64,000 nucleotides of DNA from Ruminococcus sp. (GCA_017411385.1 JAFQQF010000026.1:1-64000), one strand, 5' to 3'; shown: positions 8,034-16,575, counted from the stretch's first letter. Made by a program: numbers and translations. Notes: generated from the sequence alone by a model not told the origin.

Positions 8034-8522
8034 TTACCCCTCTGAACAATTAGAATTAGTGCGTTTTTTACGTTCTGATAAAAGAATAAGTAAAGCTATT
8101 ATAATCACAGAAGAAACTGCACCGCATATATCAATAAAAATATCCGTTATCTCGAAAGCTCGTCCTTCAGAAAAAAGCTGTAGAGTTTCATCACACACAG
8201 CAACAACTGAAGCTGTTACAACCGAGAGCGTAGAATTCCTTAACAGTTTGCAGTAATACGCACGATACATTAGCATTAAGGATACGGATAGTACAAAGAA
8301 CTCTGTAAAATGTGCACAGGTTCTTACTATGCTGTCTGTAAACGGTTCCCCAAATCCAAATAAGGATGCAAGGTTGTTCAAAATAGCTACCAGATGTCCG
8401 CTGTCATTAGATGAAGCATCACCGGATTTTAATGATTGTGCGAAAATTAAAGCAACTATTAGAATTGATAATACAGTATATATAACTCGTTTAAACTTGC
8501 AATTATTAGAGCGTTTCATCAT
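8034..8522 (-). CDS. VanZ-like family membrane protein
   Basis: A 162-residue protein with four or five TM segments. VanZ-family signatures are FAQSLKSGDAS in the first loop, then AHFTEFFVLS and DETLQLFSEGRAFEITDIFID. VanZ was named from teicoplanin resistance, but most members, including this one, have no proven role. The start is uncertain: two adjacent ATGs (8522 and 8519) and a TTG at 8534 are all in frame, and the only SD-like AAGGA lies about 12 nt before 8522. It is the first gene of a unit with the MATE exporter, which suggests an envelope-stress or antimicrobial context. Confidence 0.8.
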   Translation of the reverse strand: MMKRSNNCKFKRVIYTVLSILIVALIFAQSLKSGDASSNDSGHLVAILNNLASLFGFGEPFTDSIVRTCAHFTEFFVLSVSLMLMYRAYYCKLLRNSTLSVVTASVVAVCDETLQLFSEGRAFEITDIFIDICGAVSSVIIIALLILLSERKKRTNSNCSEG

Positions 8523-8542
8523 ATCACTACCCAATCCTTAAT

Positions 8543-8571
8543 ATTTTATCTAATATCAGATAAAAAGTCAA
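8543..8571 (-). promoter_or_regulatory. Promoter of the VanZ-like/MATE unit, with a palindrome in the spacer
   Basis: On the minus strand TTGACT (8566-8571), 17 bp and TAAAAT (8543-8548). The spacer and -10 contain TATCT-6-AGATA, a perfect 5-bp inverted repeat that could bind a repressor. Confidence 0.65.
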
Positions 8572-8578
8572 ATTTATG

Positions 8579-8607
8579 TTGTAAATAAATTAAATCTATT
8601 ATATAAT
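8579..8607 (+). promoter_or_regulatory. Promoter of the small exporter gene
   Basis: TTGTAA (8579-8584), a 17-bp spacer and a consensus TATAAT (8602-8607), divergent from the VanZ-like promoter. Confidence 0.6.
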
Positions 8608-8647
8608 GTAAATGTATTTTTTTAAAGAAAGTTATACGAGGTATGTT

Positions 8648-9214
8648 ATGCTAAATAAAATCAAAATACTTGCACTTAATGCAAATGCAACTGCAGATGA
8701 GCTTGGAATTACCGAGCGTCTTGTTAATATGATGGTTGGATTACTTGGTGGCTTCCCTGCTGAGCTTGTTGTGTTCATTATTTCACTTTTCCCGATTCTT
8801 GAATGCAGAGGCGGTATGATTGCAGCAAGTCTGCTGGGTGTTAACTACTGGCTTGGTCTTGTTATCAGCATTGTTGGTAACCTTCTGCCTATCCCCTTTA
8901 TCTTTCTTTTTATTGAGAAAATATTTGAACTTATGAAGAAAACCAAGCTTCTTGGGAAGCTTGTTAATAAAATCGAAGCAAAAGCAATGAGCAAGTCTGA
9001 AAAAATCACGAAGTATAAAAGATGGGGACTTCTGCTTTTTGTTGGTATTCCCCTGCCGGGCACAGGTGCTTGGACCGGTGCACTTATCGCGGTGTTGTTA
9101 AAGCTTAATCTTAAGGATTCTGTTATCAGCATATTCCTTGGTGTACTTATGGCATCTGGTATTATGTCTTTTATCACATACGGACTTCCTTGGTTAATAT
9201 CCTTATTCGCTTAA
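8648..9214 (+). CDS. Small multi-drug export family protein (COG2426)
   Basis: A 188-residue membrane protein with about five TM segments. The family hallmark is the acidic/Arg motif in the first membrane region, ISLFPILECRGGMIAASLLG, followed by NLLPIPFIFLFIEKIF and the glycine-rich GIPLPGTGAWTGALIA. Despite the family name (putative small multi-drug export) the function is not established. The ATG at 8648 is chosen because GAGGT lies 5 nt upstream; an earlier in-frame ATG at 8612 lacks a site. It has its own promoter, and a hairpin separates it from the FAD gene downstream. Confidence 0.82.
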   Translation: MLNKIKILALNANATADELGITERLVNMMVGLLGGFPAELVVFIISLFPILECRGGMIAASLLGVNYWLGLVISIVGNLLPIPFIFLFIEKIFELMKKTKLLGKLVNKIEAKAMSKSEKITKYKRWGLLLFVGIPLPGTGAWTGALIAVLLKLNLKDSVISIFLGVLMASGIMSFITYGLPWLISLFA

Positions 9215-9221
9215 AATCTCA

Positions 9222-9247
9222 AAGGGCAATCATCAAAGATTGCCCTT
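9222..9247 (+). terminator. Hairpin terminator after the small exporter gene
   Basis: AAGGGCAATC and GATTGCCCTT form a 10-bp stem with a 6-nt loop. The following T-run is broken (TTAATTAAT), so it may be leaky into the downstream FAD genes. Confidence 0.55.
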
Positions 9248-9265
9248 AATTAATATGGTGGTTTT

Positions 9266-10513
9266 ATGAATAACAAAAAATACGACGTGGTCATTGTAGG
9301 AGGCGGTGCATCCGGTCTTCTTTGCGCTGTCCTTATGAAAAGCAAAAACAATCTTTTGAATATTGCTGTAATAGAAGCTCAGGACAGGGTGGGTAAAAAA
9401 CTTCTGACTACAGGAAATGGCAGATGCAATCTGACTAACCTTTACGCTGATGCGTCCATGTATCACGGAAGCTTTAAAAAGGGTGTTGAACATTTATTAA
9501 CCCTTTGTTCTCCATCTGCAATAGTAGATATTTTTGAAGAGCTTGGATTACTGACAGTTGCTGAGTCAGACGGAAGGGTTTATCCTATAAGTAAGCAGGC
9601 AAATTCTGTGCTTGATATACTAAGAAGTGCAGTACGCAGATTAGGGATAGAGCTAATTTGTAAATGCAAGGTTACAGATATCAAAAAAGAAAGTGATAAA
9701 TTCTGTATATATGCAACGGATGCAATTCTTTATGCAAAGAAAGTAGTGTTAGCTACAGGCAGTAAGTCATCTCCTTCTACAGGTGCTGATGATTCAATCC
9801 TCAGAACTATAGAAAGTATGGGCCATAAAATTGTCAGTCCTGTTCCCGCTCTTTGCCCGGTAAATGTTAAGTCGGAATATATAAAATCTCTAAAGGGCAT
9901 CAGAGCTACAGGTAAGGTTAGCATACTGCAAAATAACAAAAGATTACGAGAGGAATTTGGTGAGATTCAGTTTACAGAAAACGCCCTGTCTGGAATCTGT
10001 ATATTTAACTTGTCACGAATAGCTAATACTGAAGATAATACCGAAATATCTATATCTCTGCTTCCTGACAGAAGCTTCTCTGAAATCTTCACTCTTTTGT
10101 CAAACAAAATTGCTCTTCTCAGTTCAAACGATAAAGCTGAGGATTTGTTAATAGGCTTCTTTAATAAAATGTTAGGACTTGCACTTATAAAATCAGCAGG
10201 GATATCCCCGTCAGCATCTGTGAAATCTATAACTGATGCTCAGATAAAAAAGCTGATTTCTGTGATTAACGACTGGAGATTTGCTGTTATAAGACATAAT
10301 GACTTTTCCCGTTCTCAGATTACAGCAGGCGGTGTTTACGGTTGCGAAATTAATGAAGCCTCAATGGAAAGTAAAATAGTTAAAAATTTGTATTTTATCG
10401 GCGAAGTGGTTGACTGTGACGGCGTTTGCGGGGGTATGAATCTGCAATTTGCTTTTTCTTCAGCGTATTGCGCCGCCTGTGATATTGCCTATGATTACAT
10501 TAAAAAATCTTAA
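9266..10513 (+). CDS. NAD(P)/FAD-dependent oxidoreductase, HI0933/YhiN (BaiN-like) family
   Basis: A 415-residue flavoprotein. The N-terminal Rossmann dinucleotide motif VVIVGGGASGLLCA (residues 8-21) is followed by the family signature VGKKLLTTGNGRCNLTN, and the C-terminus carries the second FAD contact FIGEVVDCDGVCGGMNLQFAFSSA. The family includes BaiN, proposed to act on bile acid intermediates, and proteins of unknown substrate; no bile-acid operon is present, so I do not assign that role. GGTGG precedes the ATG. Its 3' end overlaps the next FAD gene by 23 nt, so the two flavoproteins are co-translated. Confidence 0.88.
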   Translation: MNNKKYDVVIVGGGASGLLCAVLMKSKNNLLNIAVIEAQDRVGKKLLTTGNGRCNLTNLYADASMYHGSFKKGVEHLLTLCSPSAIVDIFEELGLLTVAESDGRVYPISKQANSVLDILRSAVRRLGIELICKCKVTDIKKESDKFCIYATDAILYAKKVVLATGSKSSPSTGADDSILRTIESMGHKIVSPVPALCPVNVKSEYIKSLKGIRATGKVSILQNNKRLREEFGEIQFTENALSGICIFNLSRIANTEDNTEISISLLPDRSFSEIFTLLSNKIALLSSNDKAEDLLIGFFNKMLGLALIKSAGISPSASVKSITDAQIKKLISVINDWRFAVIRHNDFSRSQITAGGVYGCEINEASMESKIVKNLYFIGEVVDCDGVCGGMNLQFAFSSAYCAACDIAYDYIKKS

Positions 10514-12059
10514 ATTGCCGCTTAGATATACTGGCGAGCAATTGCACTCTGAAGCGGCAAGAGCCCTTAATATCTCAACAAAAGACATCGTTGACATTAC
10601 TCTTAGGAGAGTCAGTATTGACGCTAGAAAGAAGTCAGACATTCATTATATCGCTATGGCAGATGTGCAGGTTGACGGCGATGACAGCAAGATTATTAAA
10701 AAATGCAAAAATGCTGAAGTTGCTATTGAAAAAGAGTATAGATTCACTGCTGCAAAAATCCCTCATAAACGTCCTGTGGTTATCGGCTCTGGACCTGCAG
10801 GCTTGTTCTGTGCTTTGATCCTTGCAAGAAACGGGGCTAAACCAATAGTAATAGAACGGGGACAATCTGTTGATGAGAGAACAAAATCAATTGATATCTT
10901 TTGGGAACATGGAAAGCTTAACACTCAGTCAAATGTTCAGTTTGGAGAAGGTGGTGCCGGAACATTTTCTGACGGTAAGCTCAATACGGGCACAAACGAT
11001 ATAAGACAGAGCTTTGTACTCAAGGAGTTTGTTGCACATGGTGCACCAAAGGATATTTTAATTTCTGCTAAGCCTCACATAGGAACCGATATGCTCAAGG
11101 GCACCATTAAGTCTATACGCAAGGAAATTGAAAGTCTTGGAGGAGAATTTAGGTTTAACACCCTGTTCTGTGATTTTAAAGCAAAGAACGGAAAAATAAA
11201 CGAAATTACAATAATCACTAATGAAAGCAAAGAGATTATTGATACGGACAATGTAGTTCTTGCAACAGGTCACAGCTCCAGAGATACCTTTGAAATGCTT
11301 CGATCAAAAGGTATAGCTATGCAGCAAAAACCTTTTTCAATTGGTGCAAGAATTGAGCATTTGAGAGAAGAAGTTGATGAATGCCAATATGGTAAAGCAC
11401 GTCACTTGCTCCCTGCTGCTGATTACAAACTCAGCACGCATCTTAGCTCAGGCAGAGGAGTCTACACCTTTTGTATGTGTCCGGGTGGATATGTAGTCAA
11501 TGCATCAAGCGAGTCAGGCAGATTATGCACTAACGGAATGAGCAAATTTGCAAGAAACAATCAGAATTCAAACAGCGCAGTTCTTGTTGGCATAACACCC
11601 GAGGATTATGATTGTGGTGATGTGCTTGACGGTATGAAGCTTCAGAGAAAAATCGAAGAGGCTGCTTTTAATCTCTTAGGCGGTTTTTCAGCACCGGTAC
11701 AAAGAGTCGGAGATTTTCTAAATAAAGCAGGCAGTGTTAAGACATTACCTGTTCCAACGATTAAACCCGGTTATGAATTCTGCGATATCTCAAAAATTTA
11801 TCCTTCTTTTATTACAGATTCTTTAAAGGAAGGAATAGTAAACCTTAGCAAGCGTGCACCCTTCTTTGAAAATATGGGTGCAGTGTTAACCGCGCCGGAA
11901 ACAAGAAGCTCCTCCCCTGTCAGAATTATTCGAGATGAAACCTTTCAATCCGTTTCGTGCAAGGGTATTTATCCTTGCGGTGAAGGGGCAGGTTATGCAG
12001 GAGGAATTATGTCTGCGGCAACTGATGGAATAAAATGCGCAGAGGCAATTTTATCTTAA
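10491..12059 (+). CDS. FAD-dependent dehydrogenase, COG2509 family
   Basis: A 522-residue flavoprotein of the COG2509 group. The small N-terminal domain (LKNLKLPLRYTGEQL, residues about 4-18) leads into the FAD Rossmann motif PVVIGSGPAGLFCALILA near residue 95. The family motifs NVQFGEGGAGTFSDGKLNTG and TFCMCPGGYVVNASS follow, and the C-terminal FAD loop is CGEGAGYAGGIMSAA. The substrate of the family is unknown. I take the ATG at 10491 because homologues begin with this short N-terminal domain; it lies inside the end of the upstream FAD gene. Both proteins probably form one redox unit. Confidence 0.87.
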   Translation: MITLKNLKLPLRYTGEQLHSEAARALNISTKDIVDITLRRVSIDARKKSDIHYIAMADVQVDGDDSKIIKKCKNAEVAIEKEYRFTAAKIPHKRPVVIGSGPAGLFCALILARNGAKPIVIERGQSVDERTKSIDIFWEHGKLNTQSNVQFGEGGAGTFSDGKLNTGTNDIRQSFVLKEFVAHGAPKDILISAKPHIGTDMLKGTIKSIRKEIESLGGEFRFNTLFCDFKAKNGKINEITIITNESKEIIDTDNVVLATGHSSRDTFEMLRSKGIAMQQKPFSIGARIEHLREEVDECQYGKARHLLPAADYKLSTHLSSGRGVYTFCMCPGGYVVNASSESGRLCTNGMSKFARNNQNSNSAVLVGITPEDYDCGDVLDGMKLQRKIEEAAFNLLGGFSAPVQRVGDFLNKAGSVKTLPVPTIKPGYEFCDISKIYPSFITDSLKEGIVNLSKRAPFFENMGAVLTAPETRSSSPVRIIRDETFQSVSCKGIYPCGEGAGYAGGIMSAATDGIKCAEAILS

Positions 12060-12077
12060 AATTAAATGACAACAAAC

Positions 12078-12105
12078 AAGGCTCCCAGTAAAATCTGAGA
12101 GCCTT
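12078..12105. terminator. Bidirectional terminator between convergent genes
   Basis: AAGGCTC-C-CAG and CTG-A-GAGCCTT pair around a 6-nt loop with one mismatch, flanked by A- and T-rich sequence, between the COG2509 gene and cdaR. Confidence 0.7.
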
Positions 12106-12111
12106 AATTTT

Positions 12112-13380
12112 TTATTCGGTTGATAATAGAACACTTACTGTTTCTGATGAGCGGTAAACCCAGCACAAGCCGCTTGTGTTAACGTTTATTGTAACAGGTA
12201 CATCAACAGGAGTATCAGACGAAGGTGTCACCCCGTTAAAATCATAAACAATTGTAAAATCAGATTCCTCTAACGCAGAAAGTGCTGAAGAGGTACCGAC
12301 AGCAGTTACCGCAAATGTTGACGGTACTGTATATGAGTAGCCATCGGGAAGGTTTTTAACTGTAATCTGTTTAGATGGTACGTCAAAGGTTTCTATTCCA
12401 AAGTTTGAAAAATCCAATTGAACCTTGACTGTTTCAACACTGTCACTTTTGTTTACAAATTTATCGCCCAGAATATCGTGGACATCAAAGGTTTCATTAT
12501 AAATCTGGTTCTTATACTTAGAAAGAGAGCCTATATTGATTGCAAACTCAGTTATCGCTTTCTCTCCTGTTATGAGTTCCTCGGGACCAGCTACGCTGAT
12601 TGTAGAGGGTGTTACTGAATAGTAAAAAGACTTTAACTTTTCACCAGACGGCTCGTACACAATGGTAAATGGTACGTTCTCGTCGATTTTAAGGAATCTG
12701 AAGGACACATCAACATTTGAGTAGCTCATTGTGATATATTCTGTAGATACCTCTTGTGCACCTGCTGAATTAGGAGTTTCACTATCATAAAGTCTTATGG
12801 TGTAGTTGTTAGTCACAGTCTTTGCGTTGGGGCTGTTAACCTTGCCGGAAACATAAGCACATTTAACCTTACTTACATAGGTTTCGGGACCTGTGATTTC
12901 AACAGTTGCAGGTAAGTTGTTTTCAACATAGTAGCCCTCCGGACTGTAGGAGAAGTTGCTGACTATATCAACCGTTTTGGTTGCTTCTCTGTCCACCATA
13001 ATGGTGATGTTTTCGGGCTCGGTTTTTTCTATATCGAATTTCATATTACTGTTGTTTTCAATAATAACGGGATAAGTTCCTGTACCCGGTTGATTAACAG
13101 AAAACAAATCAACAGATGCGGTTATATCAGAGGCTGAAAGTGCGTCAATAATAACACGTTTACCTGACACATTAACAGACACGGTTTCTGTGCTGGAGCT
13201 AAAGATTTTTAAATCCTTGGAAACACTGTTTGACAGGCTATAGTTTAAGGGTACGTCGCTGATGGTTCTTGTTGTGTTATCAGAGCTAATCATCCAAAAC
13301 ATAAAGGAAAGAACAAAAGAAAGAATTAAAACAAGCTTCTTGTTGTCAAGAAGTCTTCCGAAAAGTGACTTATTCTTCAT
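12112..13380 (-). CDS. cdaR: YbbR-domain protein CdaR, regulator of the diadenylate cyclase
   Basis: A 422-residue membrane-anchored extracellular protein. One N-terminal TM segment (KLVLILSFVLSFMFWMISSD, about residues 14-33) is followed by repeated YbbR domains of about 80 residues each, rich in beta strands, with recurring VDI/ENITI and GPETYVSKV/GPEELI segments. In Firmicutes CdaR binds CdaA and tunes c-di-AMP synthesis from outside the membrane. The ATG at 13380 lies inside the end of cdaA (11-nt overlap) with GGAG upstream; the longer in-frame extension would translate cdaA sequence in another frame. The usual third gene, glmM, is not here. Confidence 0.9.
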   Translation of the reverse strand: MKNKSLFGRLLDNKKLVLILSFVLSFMFWMISSDNTTRTISDVPLNYSLSNSVSKDLKIFSSSTETVSVNVSGKRVIIDALSASDITASVDLFSVNQPGTGTYPVIIENNSNMKFDIEKTEPENITIMVDREATKTVDIVSNFSYSPEGYYVENNLPATVEITGPETYVSKVKCAYVSGKVNSPNAKTVTNNYTIRLYDSETPNSAGAQEVSTEYITMSYSNVDVSFRFLKIDENVPFTIVYEPSGEKLKSFYYSVTPSTISVAGPEELITGEKAITEFAINIGSLSKYKNQIYNETFDVHDILGDKFVNKSDSVETVKVQLDFSNFGIETFDVPSKQITVKNLPDGYSYTVPSTFAVTAVGTSSALSALEESDFTIVYDFNGVTPSSDTPVDVPVTINVNTSGLCWVYRSSETVSVLLSTE

Positions 13381-14257
13381 CGGCTTTCTTCTCCTTCCTT
13401 TTCTTGAAGATTGCAGGACCCTCAGGCTTGCCGGAATCAACAGGAAGCAAGTGCTCTTCGAGAGTATTAACAAGCGTATCGCGGTCATAATCTCTGGTCA
13501 GAACACCATTAACCGCAACCGAAATATTACCTGTTTCTTCAGATACAACAACTACGATTGCGTCGGATACCTCACTCATACCGATTGCGGCACGATGACG
13601 TGTACCAATATCTCTTCTTCCATCCTCTTTGCTGTTTAAAGGCAGAATGCAACCTGCAGCAAATATTTTGCCTCCGCGAATTATACAAGCACCATCGTGA
13701 AGCGGAGCTTTATTGAAAAACAAGTTGCCGAACACAGCGCTGGATGTGTCGCAATTGAGAATTGTTCCTGTTGCAGCAATGTCGGTAAGCTTTGTTTCAC
13801 GTTCAAAAACAAACAAAGCTCCTGTTCTTGTATAGCTGAACACAACAGCGGAGTCGGCTACGTCAGAGATTGCTTTAATCTCGTCATCTCGTTCTTCATT
13901 GGACATAAGTCCGCCCTGAAATATTTTCAGATAACTCTTGGTGAATTTTGAACGACCTAATTGTTCCAAAGCTTTTCTGATTTCCGGCTGAAAAATAATA
14001 AATATGATGATAACAGAAAAATCCAGAAAAACCTTCAAGATTGAGGTAACCATTGTAAGACTGAAGATTGACGCTAAACCATAGAAAAGCAGAACAAGGA
14101 ATATACCTTTGAGTAACTGCTCTGCTCTAGTGTCGCGGACAAGCTTCAGAATTCCGTATATCAGTATTGCAATAATAATAATGTCAACAAGGTCAGCAAT
14201 CTTAAAAGTGCTGAGCAAGGATATTATATTTCTGAACCATTCAGTAATAGCTTGCAT
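13370..14257 (-). CDS. cdaA: Diadenylate cyclase CdaA (c-di-AMP synthase)
   Basis: A 295-residue membrane enzyme that condenses two ATP into cyclic di-AMP. Three N-terminal TM helices (about residues 10-90) precede the DisA_N catalytic domain. Its two signature motifs are visible: DGACIIRGG (DGA) and GTRHRAAIG (RHR). The C-terminal tail is Lys/Glu-rich. c-di-AMP controls potassium uptake, osmolytes and wall homeostasis and is essential in many Firmicutes. GGAGG lies before the ATG, and a promoter-like element lies about 30 bp upstream. Confidence 0.95.
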   Translation of the reverse strand: MQAITEWFRNIISLLSTFKIADLVDIIIIAILIYGILKLVRDTRAEQLLKGIFLVLLFYGLASIFSLTMVTSILKVFLDFSVIIIFIIFQPEIRKALEQLGRSKFTKSYLKIFQGGLMSNEERDDEIKAISDVADSAVVFSYTRTGALFVFERETKLTDIAATGTILNCDTSSAVFGNLFFNKAPLHDGACIIRGGKIFAAGCILPLNSKEDGRRDIGTRHRAAIGMSEVSDAIVVVVSEETGNISVAVNGVLTRDYDRDTLVNTLEEHLLPVDSGKPEGPAIFKKRKEKKADEE

Positions 14258-14286
14258 AAACTTCCTCCGATATTACTTATATTTCT

Positions 14287-14315
14287 ATTTTATCATTATA
14301 GAAAGTATAATGCAA
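14287..14315 (-). promoter_or_regulatory. Putative promoter of cdaA-cdaR
   Basis: On the minus strand TTGCAT (14310-14315), 17 bp, TAAAAT (14287-14292), about 30 bp before the cdaA start. An alternative TATAAT in the spacer exists with a poorer -35. Confidence 0.5.
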
Positions 14316-14317
14316 TA

Positions 14318-15478
14318 TCAAATAAAGATTTTTTTATTATTTGATAGCTGAAAAATTGCAGTAGTAAGAGCTTTTATATCAGCTTGAGTAGAAAAGATTG
14401 ACGGACTGATTCTGACTGTGCCTATATCATCGGTTTTCATATATTTATGAGCTAAAGGACTGCAATGGATTCCTGCACGTACTGCAATGTTGTATTTGCT
14501 GTCAAGCAGGTGAGCTACGCTTTCGCTATCAAGCCCATTGATGTTAAACGACAACAACGGTACGTGAAATTCATTTGAGGGCTCCTTAGTATAAAGAATC
14601 ACATTTTCCATCGAATTAAGATTGTGATATAAAGCTTTTATTAATAATAGTTCGTGTGTAAAAATTTGTGTTACTTTTCGCTTTGATACAAATTCAATTC
14701 CTGAGCTCAAGCCGGACATTCCGTGGAGATTAACTGTACCGCTTTCAAATTTATCGGGCAGAACCTCGGGCTGTAGACTATTTAGTGAACTGCTTCCTGT
14801 ACCGCCTTCGCACAAAGAGTCCGGTATTGTTTCAGTGTTTATCAACAATGCACCTGTGCCCATTGGGCCGTAAAGCCCCTTGTGCCCTGCAATACAAAGG
14901 TAATCAACAGATGTATCGCTGATATCTATGCTTAAAAGGCCGGCTGTTTGTGCTGCATCAACACAAAACAAAATGCCGTAATATCTGCATAATGCACCTA
15001 TTCGTGATATGGGAAGCTTAATTCCAAAAACATTTGAAGCGTGAGTGCACACTACAAGCTTTGTTTTATCTTTGAAAGCTTTTCTAAAGGAATCTAGAGT
15101 TTTATCATCATCGCACTCAAAAACTTCAGCAACAGAATAGGTTATAAAACCTGATTCTGAAAGCTTTTCAAGAGGACGTACCACAGAGTTGTGTTCCAAA
15201 GAGGAAATAACTACATGATCACCCTTCCTCAAAACACCTTTAATAACAGTATTCAGAGCAAATGTGCAACCCGAGGTCAGAATGATGTTTTCCGGTTTAT
15301 CAAAGTTAAACAGCTGTGAAATCCTATTTCTACAATCGAAAATTGCTTCAGAAGCCTTTATCGACAGCTTATGCCCTGCCCTGCCGGGATTAGCACAATA
15401 TGAAAAGGAATTGTTCATTGCTTGGCGAACAGCTAAGGGTTTTGGAAAGGTTGTCGCGGCATTGTCAAGATAAATCAT
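14318..15478 (-). CDS. Cysteine desulfurase-like aminotransferase class V (TIGR01977 family)
   Basis: A 386-residue PLP enzyme. It begins MIYLDNAATTFPKPLAV, as NifS/SufS-like enzymes do, and carries the NPGRAGHKLS motif of the TIGR01977 subgroup. The PLP-binding Lys is in CIAGHKGLYGPMG near residue 205, and the likely catalytic Cys is in AVRAGIHCSPLAH near residue 345. It probably mobilises sulfur (or selenium) from cysteine as a persulfide. The ATG overlaps the stop of the DUF3343 gene by 4 nt, a pairing that recurs in Firmicutes and suggests that small protein as the sulfur acceptor. Confidence 0.87.
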   Translation of the reverse strand: MIYLDNAATTFPKPLAVRQAMNNSFSYCANPGRAGHKLSIKASEAIFDCRNRISQLFNFDKPENIILTSGCTFALNTVIKGVLRKGDHVVISSLEHNSVVRPLEKLSESGFITYSVAEVFECDDDKTLDSFRKAFKDKTKLVVCTHASNVFGIKLPISRIGALCRYYGILFCVDAAQTAGLLSIDISDTSVDYLCIAGHKGLYGPMGTGALLINTETIPDSLCEGGTGSSSLNSLQPEVLPDKFESGTVNLHGMSGLSSGIEFVSKRKVTQIFTHELLLIKALYHNLNSMENVILYTKEPSNEFHVPLLSFNINGLDSESVAHLLDSKYNIAVRAGIHCSPLAHKYMKTDDIGTVRISPSIFSTQADIKALTTAIFQLSNNKKIFI

Positions 15479-15702
15479 AGGTTGTATTTTCCTGTTCTTC
15501 CAAGAATAACAAAGCCTCTGCTTCTGAGTATTTGTTCGGCTTTATCTGCGTTTTCAGGAACATAAACACTATATCCGCAAGCAGCTTTCTTCCCTAGGCT
15601 TGGAGTTTTTTGAACGTATCCAAGGATACCCGACTTTTCCAAAATATTCTTTGCTCTTACCGCAAGGGTTATATTCTGGAGCATGATAAGTTGGTTTTCC
15701 AT
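15475..15702 (-). CDS. DUF3343 protein, putative Se/S carrier
   Basis: A 75-residue cytoplasmic protein of the DUF3343 family. The fold signature is LAVRAKNILEKSGI, then a conserved Cys in KAACGYSVYV (about residue 42), and a C-terminal helix ADKAEQILRSRG. The family is proposed to carry sulfur or selenium on this Cys, based on its co-occurrence with cysteine desulfurases; that role is not proven. Here it overlaps the desulfurase-like gene by 4 nt. Its SD (GAGGTG) lies in the 3' arm of a long intergenic hairpin (15711-15753), so its translation may depend on unfolding of that structure. Confidence 0.8.
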   Translation of the reverse strand: MENQLIMLQNITLAVRAKNILEKSGILGYVQKTPSLGKKAACGYSVYVPENADKAEQILRSRGFVILGRTGKYNL

Positions 15703-15710
15703 AAATTTAT

Positions 15711-15753
15711 CACCTCATGTTTTTATTACATACTATGTAACAAAACATGAGGT
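15711..15753 (-). promoter_or_regulatory. Long intergenic hairpin that covers the DUF3343 ribosome-binding site
   Basis: CACCTCATGTTTT pairs perfectly with AAAACATGAGGTG, and the inner arms TTACATA and TATGTAA extend the stem to about 20 bp with one mismatch and a 1-nt apex as written. On the minus strand the GAGGTG inside the 3' arm is the SD of DUF3343, 8 nt before its ATG. No T-run follows, so this does not look like an ordinary terminator. Confidence 0.65.
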
Positions 15754-15758
15754 GTTAA

Positions 15759-16514
15759 TTACTTAGAAAGCATATCGCTCATATCATATAGACCTGCTGG
15801 CTGAGAAGACGTAAACAAAGCAGCTGGTAAAGCACCATTTGCAAACAGTGCCTTGGACTGTGCTTGATGTGTAAGGGTTATAACTTCGTCATTGCCTGCA
15901 AAAATAACAGAATGCTCACCCACTATGGTTCCGCCGCGTATACTGTGGATACCAATTTCATTTTTAGAGCGTTTCATTCTGTATGAGTGTCTGTCGTATG
16001 TATATCTTGGGTCATCATCTCTAACCTCAGATATTCCGTCAGCAATCATCAGCGCTGTGCCTGAAGGAGCATCAAGCTTCAAATTATGGTGCTTTTCAAT
16101 AATTTCAATGTCAAAATCAGAGCCAAGTATTGATGTAGCCTTCTTTGAAAGAGCAATAAGTAAATTGATGCCCAAAGACATATTGCCTGAGGAAAAGACA
16201 GCTACATTCTTTGAAAGCTCATTAACCATTTTTTTCTGCTCATCATTAAGTCCTGTGGTGCAAATTACAGCAGGAACTAAGTTGTTCTTCGCATAGGTGC
16301 AGAGAGCTTCAATAAGTGCGGGGTTGGAAAAATCAATTATGACATCAACATTCTCAGAAACATCTTCGAAGCTTTTATATACAGGGAAATTATAGTCAGA
16401 TTCACCGTAAGGGTCTACCCCGCAAACAATTTTCAAATCATCACGATTTGTAGCGGCATTTACAACAGCATGTCCCATTTTTCCGTTACATCCATGTAGC
16501 AAAACATTTAACAT
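15759..16514 (-). CDS. dapB: 4-hydroxy-tetrahydrodipicolinate reductase
   Basis: A 251-residue cytoplasmic enzyme of lysine and diaminopimelate synthesis that reduces the DapA product with NAD(P)H. The N-terminal nucleotide motif is LHGCNGKMGHAV; the catalytic region IIEKHHNLKLDAPSGTAL (about residues 140-158) contains the His pair and Lys of the family. The C-terminal HQAQSKALFANGALPAALF is also typical. It lies downstream of dapA and asd in pathway order. A hairpin with T-run separates it from dapA. The SD AGGAGTG precedes its start. Confidence 0.95.
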   Translation of the reverse strand: MLNVLLHGCNGKMGHAVVNAATNRDDLKIVCGVDPYGESDYNFPVYKSFEDVSENVDVIIDFSNPALIEALCTYAKNNLVPAVICTTGLNDEQKKMVNELSKNVAVFSSGNMSLGINLLIALSKKATSILGSDFDIEIIEKHHNLKLDAPSGTALMIADGISEVRDDDPRYTYDRHSYRMKRSKNEIGIHSIRGGTIVGEHSVIFAGNDEVITLTHQAQSKALFANGALPAALFTSSQPAGLYDMSDMLSK

Positions 16515-16534
16515 AATAATTCACTCCTAAAAAT

Positions 16535-16575
16535 TTTGGCGTGCAAAGTCGGAATACTCCGTCAAGCACGCCAAA
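16535..16575 (-). terminator. Hairpin with T-run between dapA and dapB
   Basis: TTTGGCGTGC and GCACGCCAAA form a 10-bp GC-rich stem. An inner CGGA-GTAT-TCCG stem caps it, and on the minus strand ATTTTTA follows directly. It resembles a terminator and would lower dapB relative to dapA. Confidence 0.7.
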
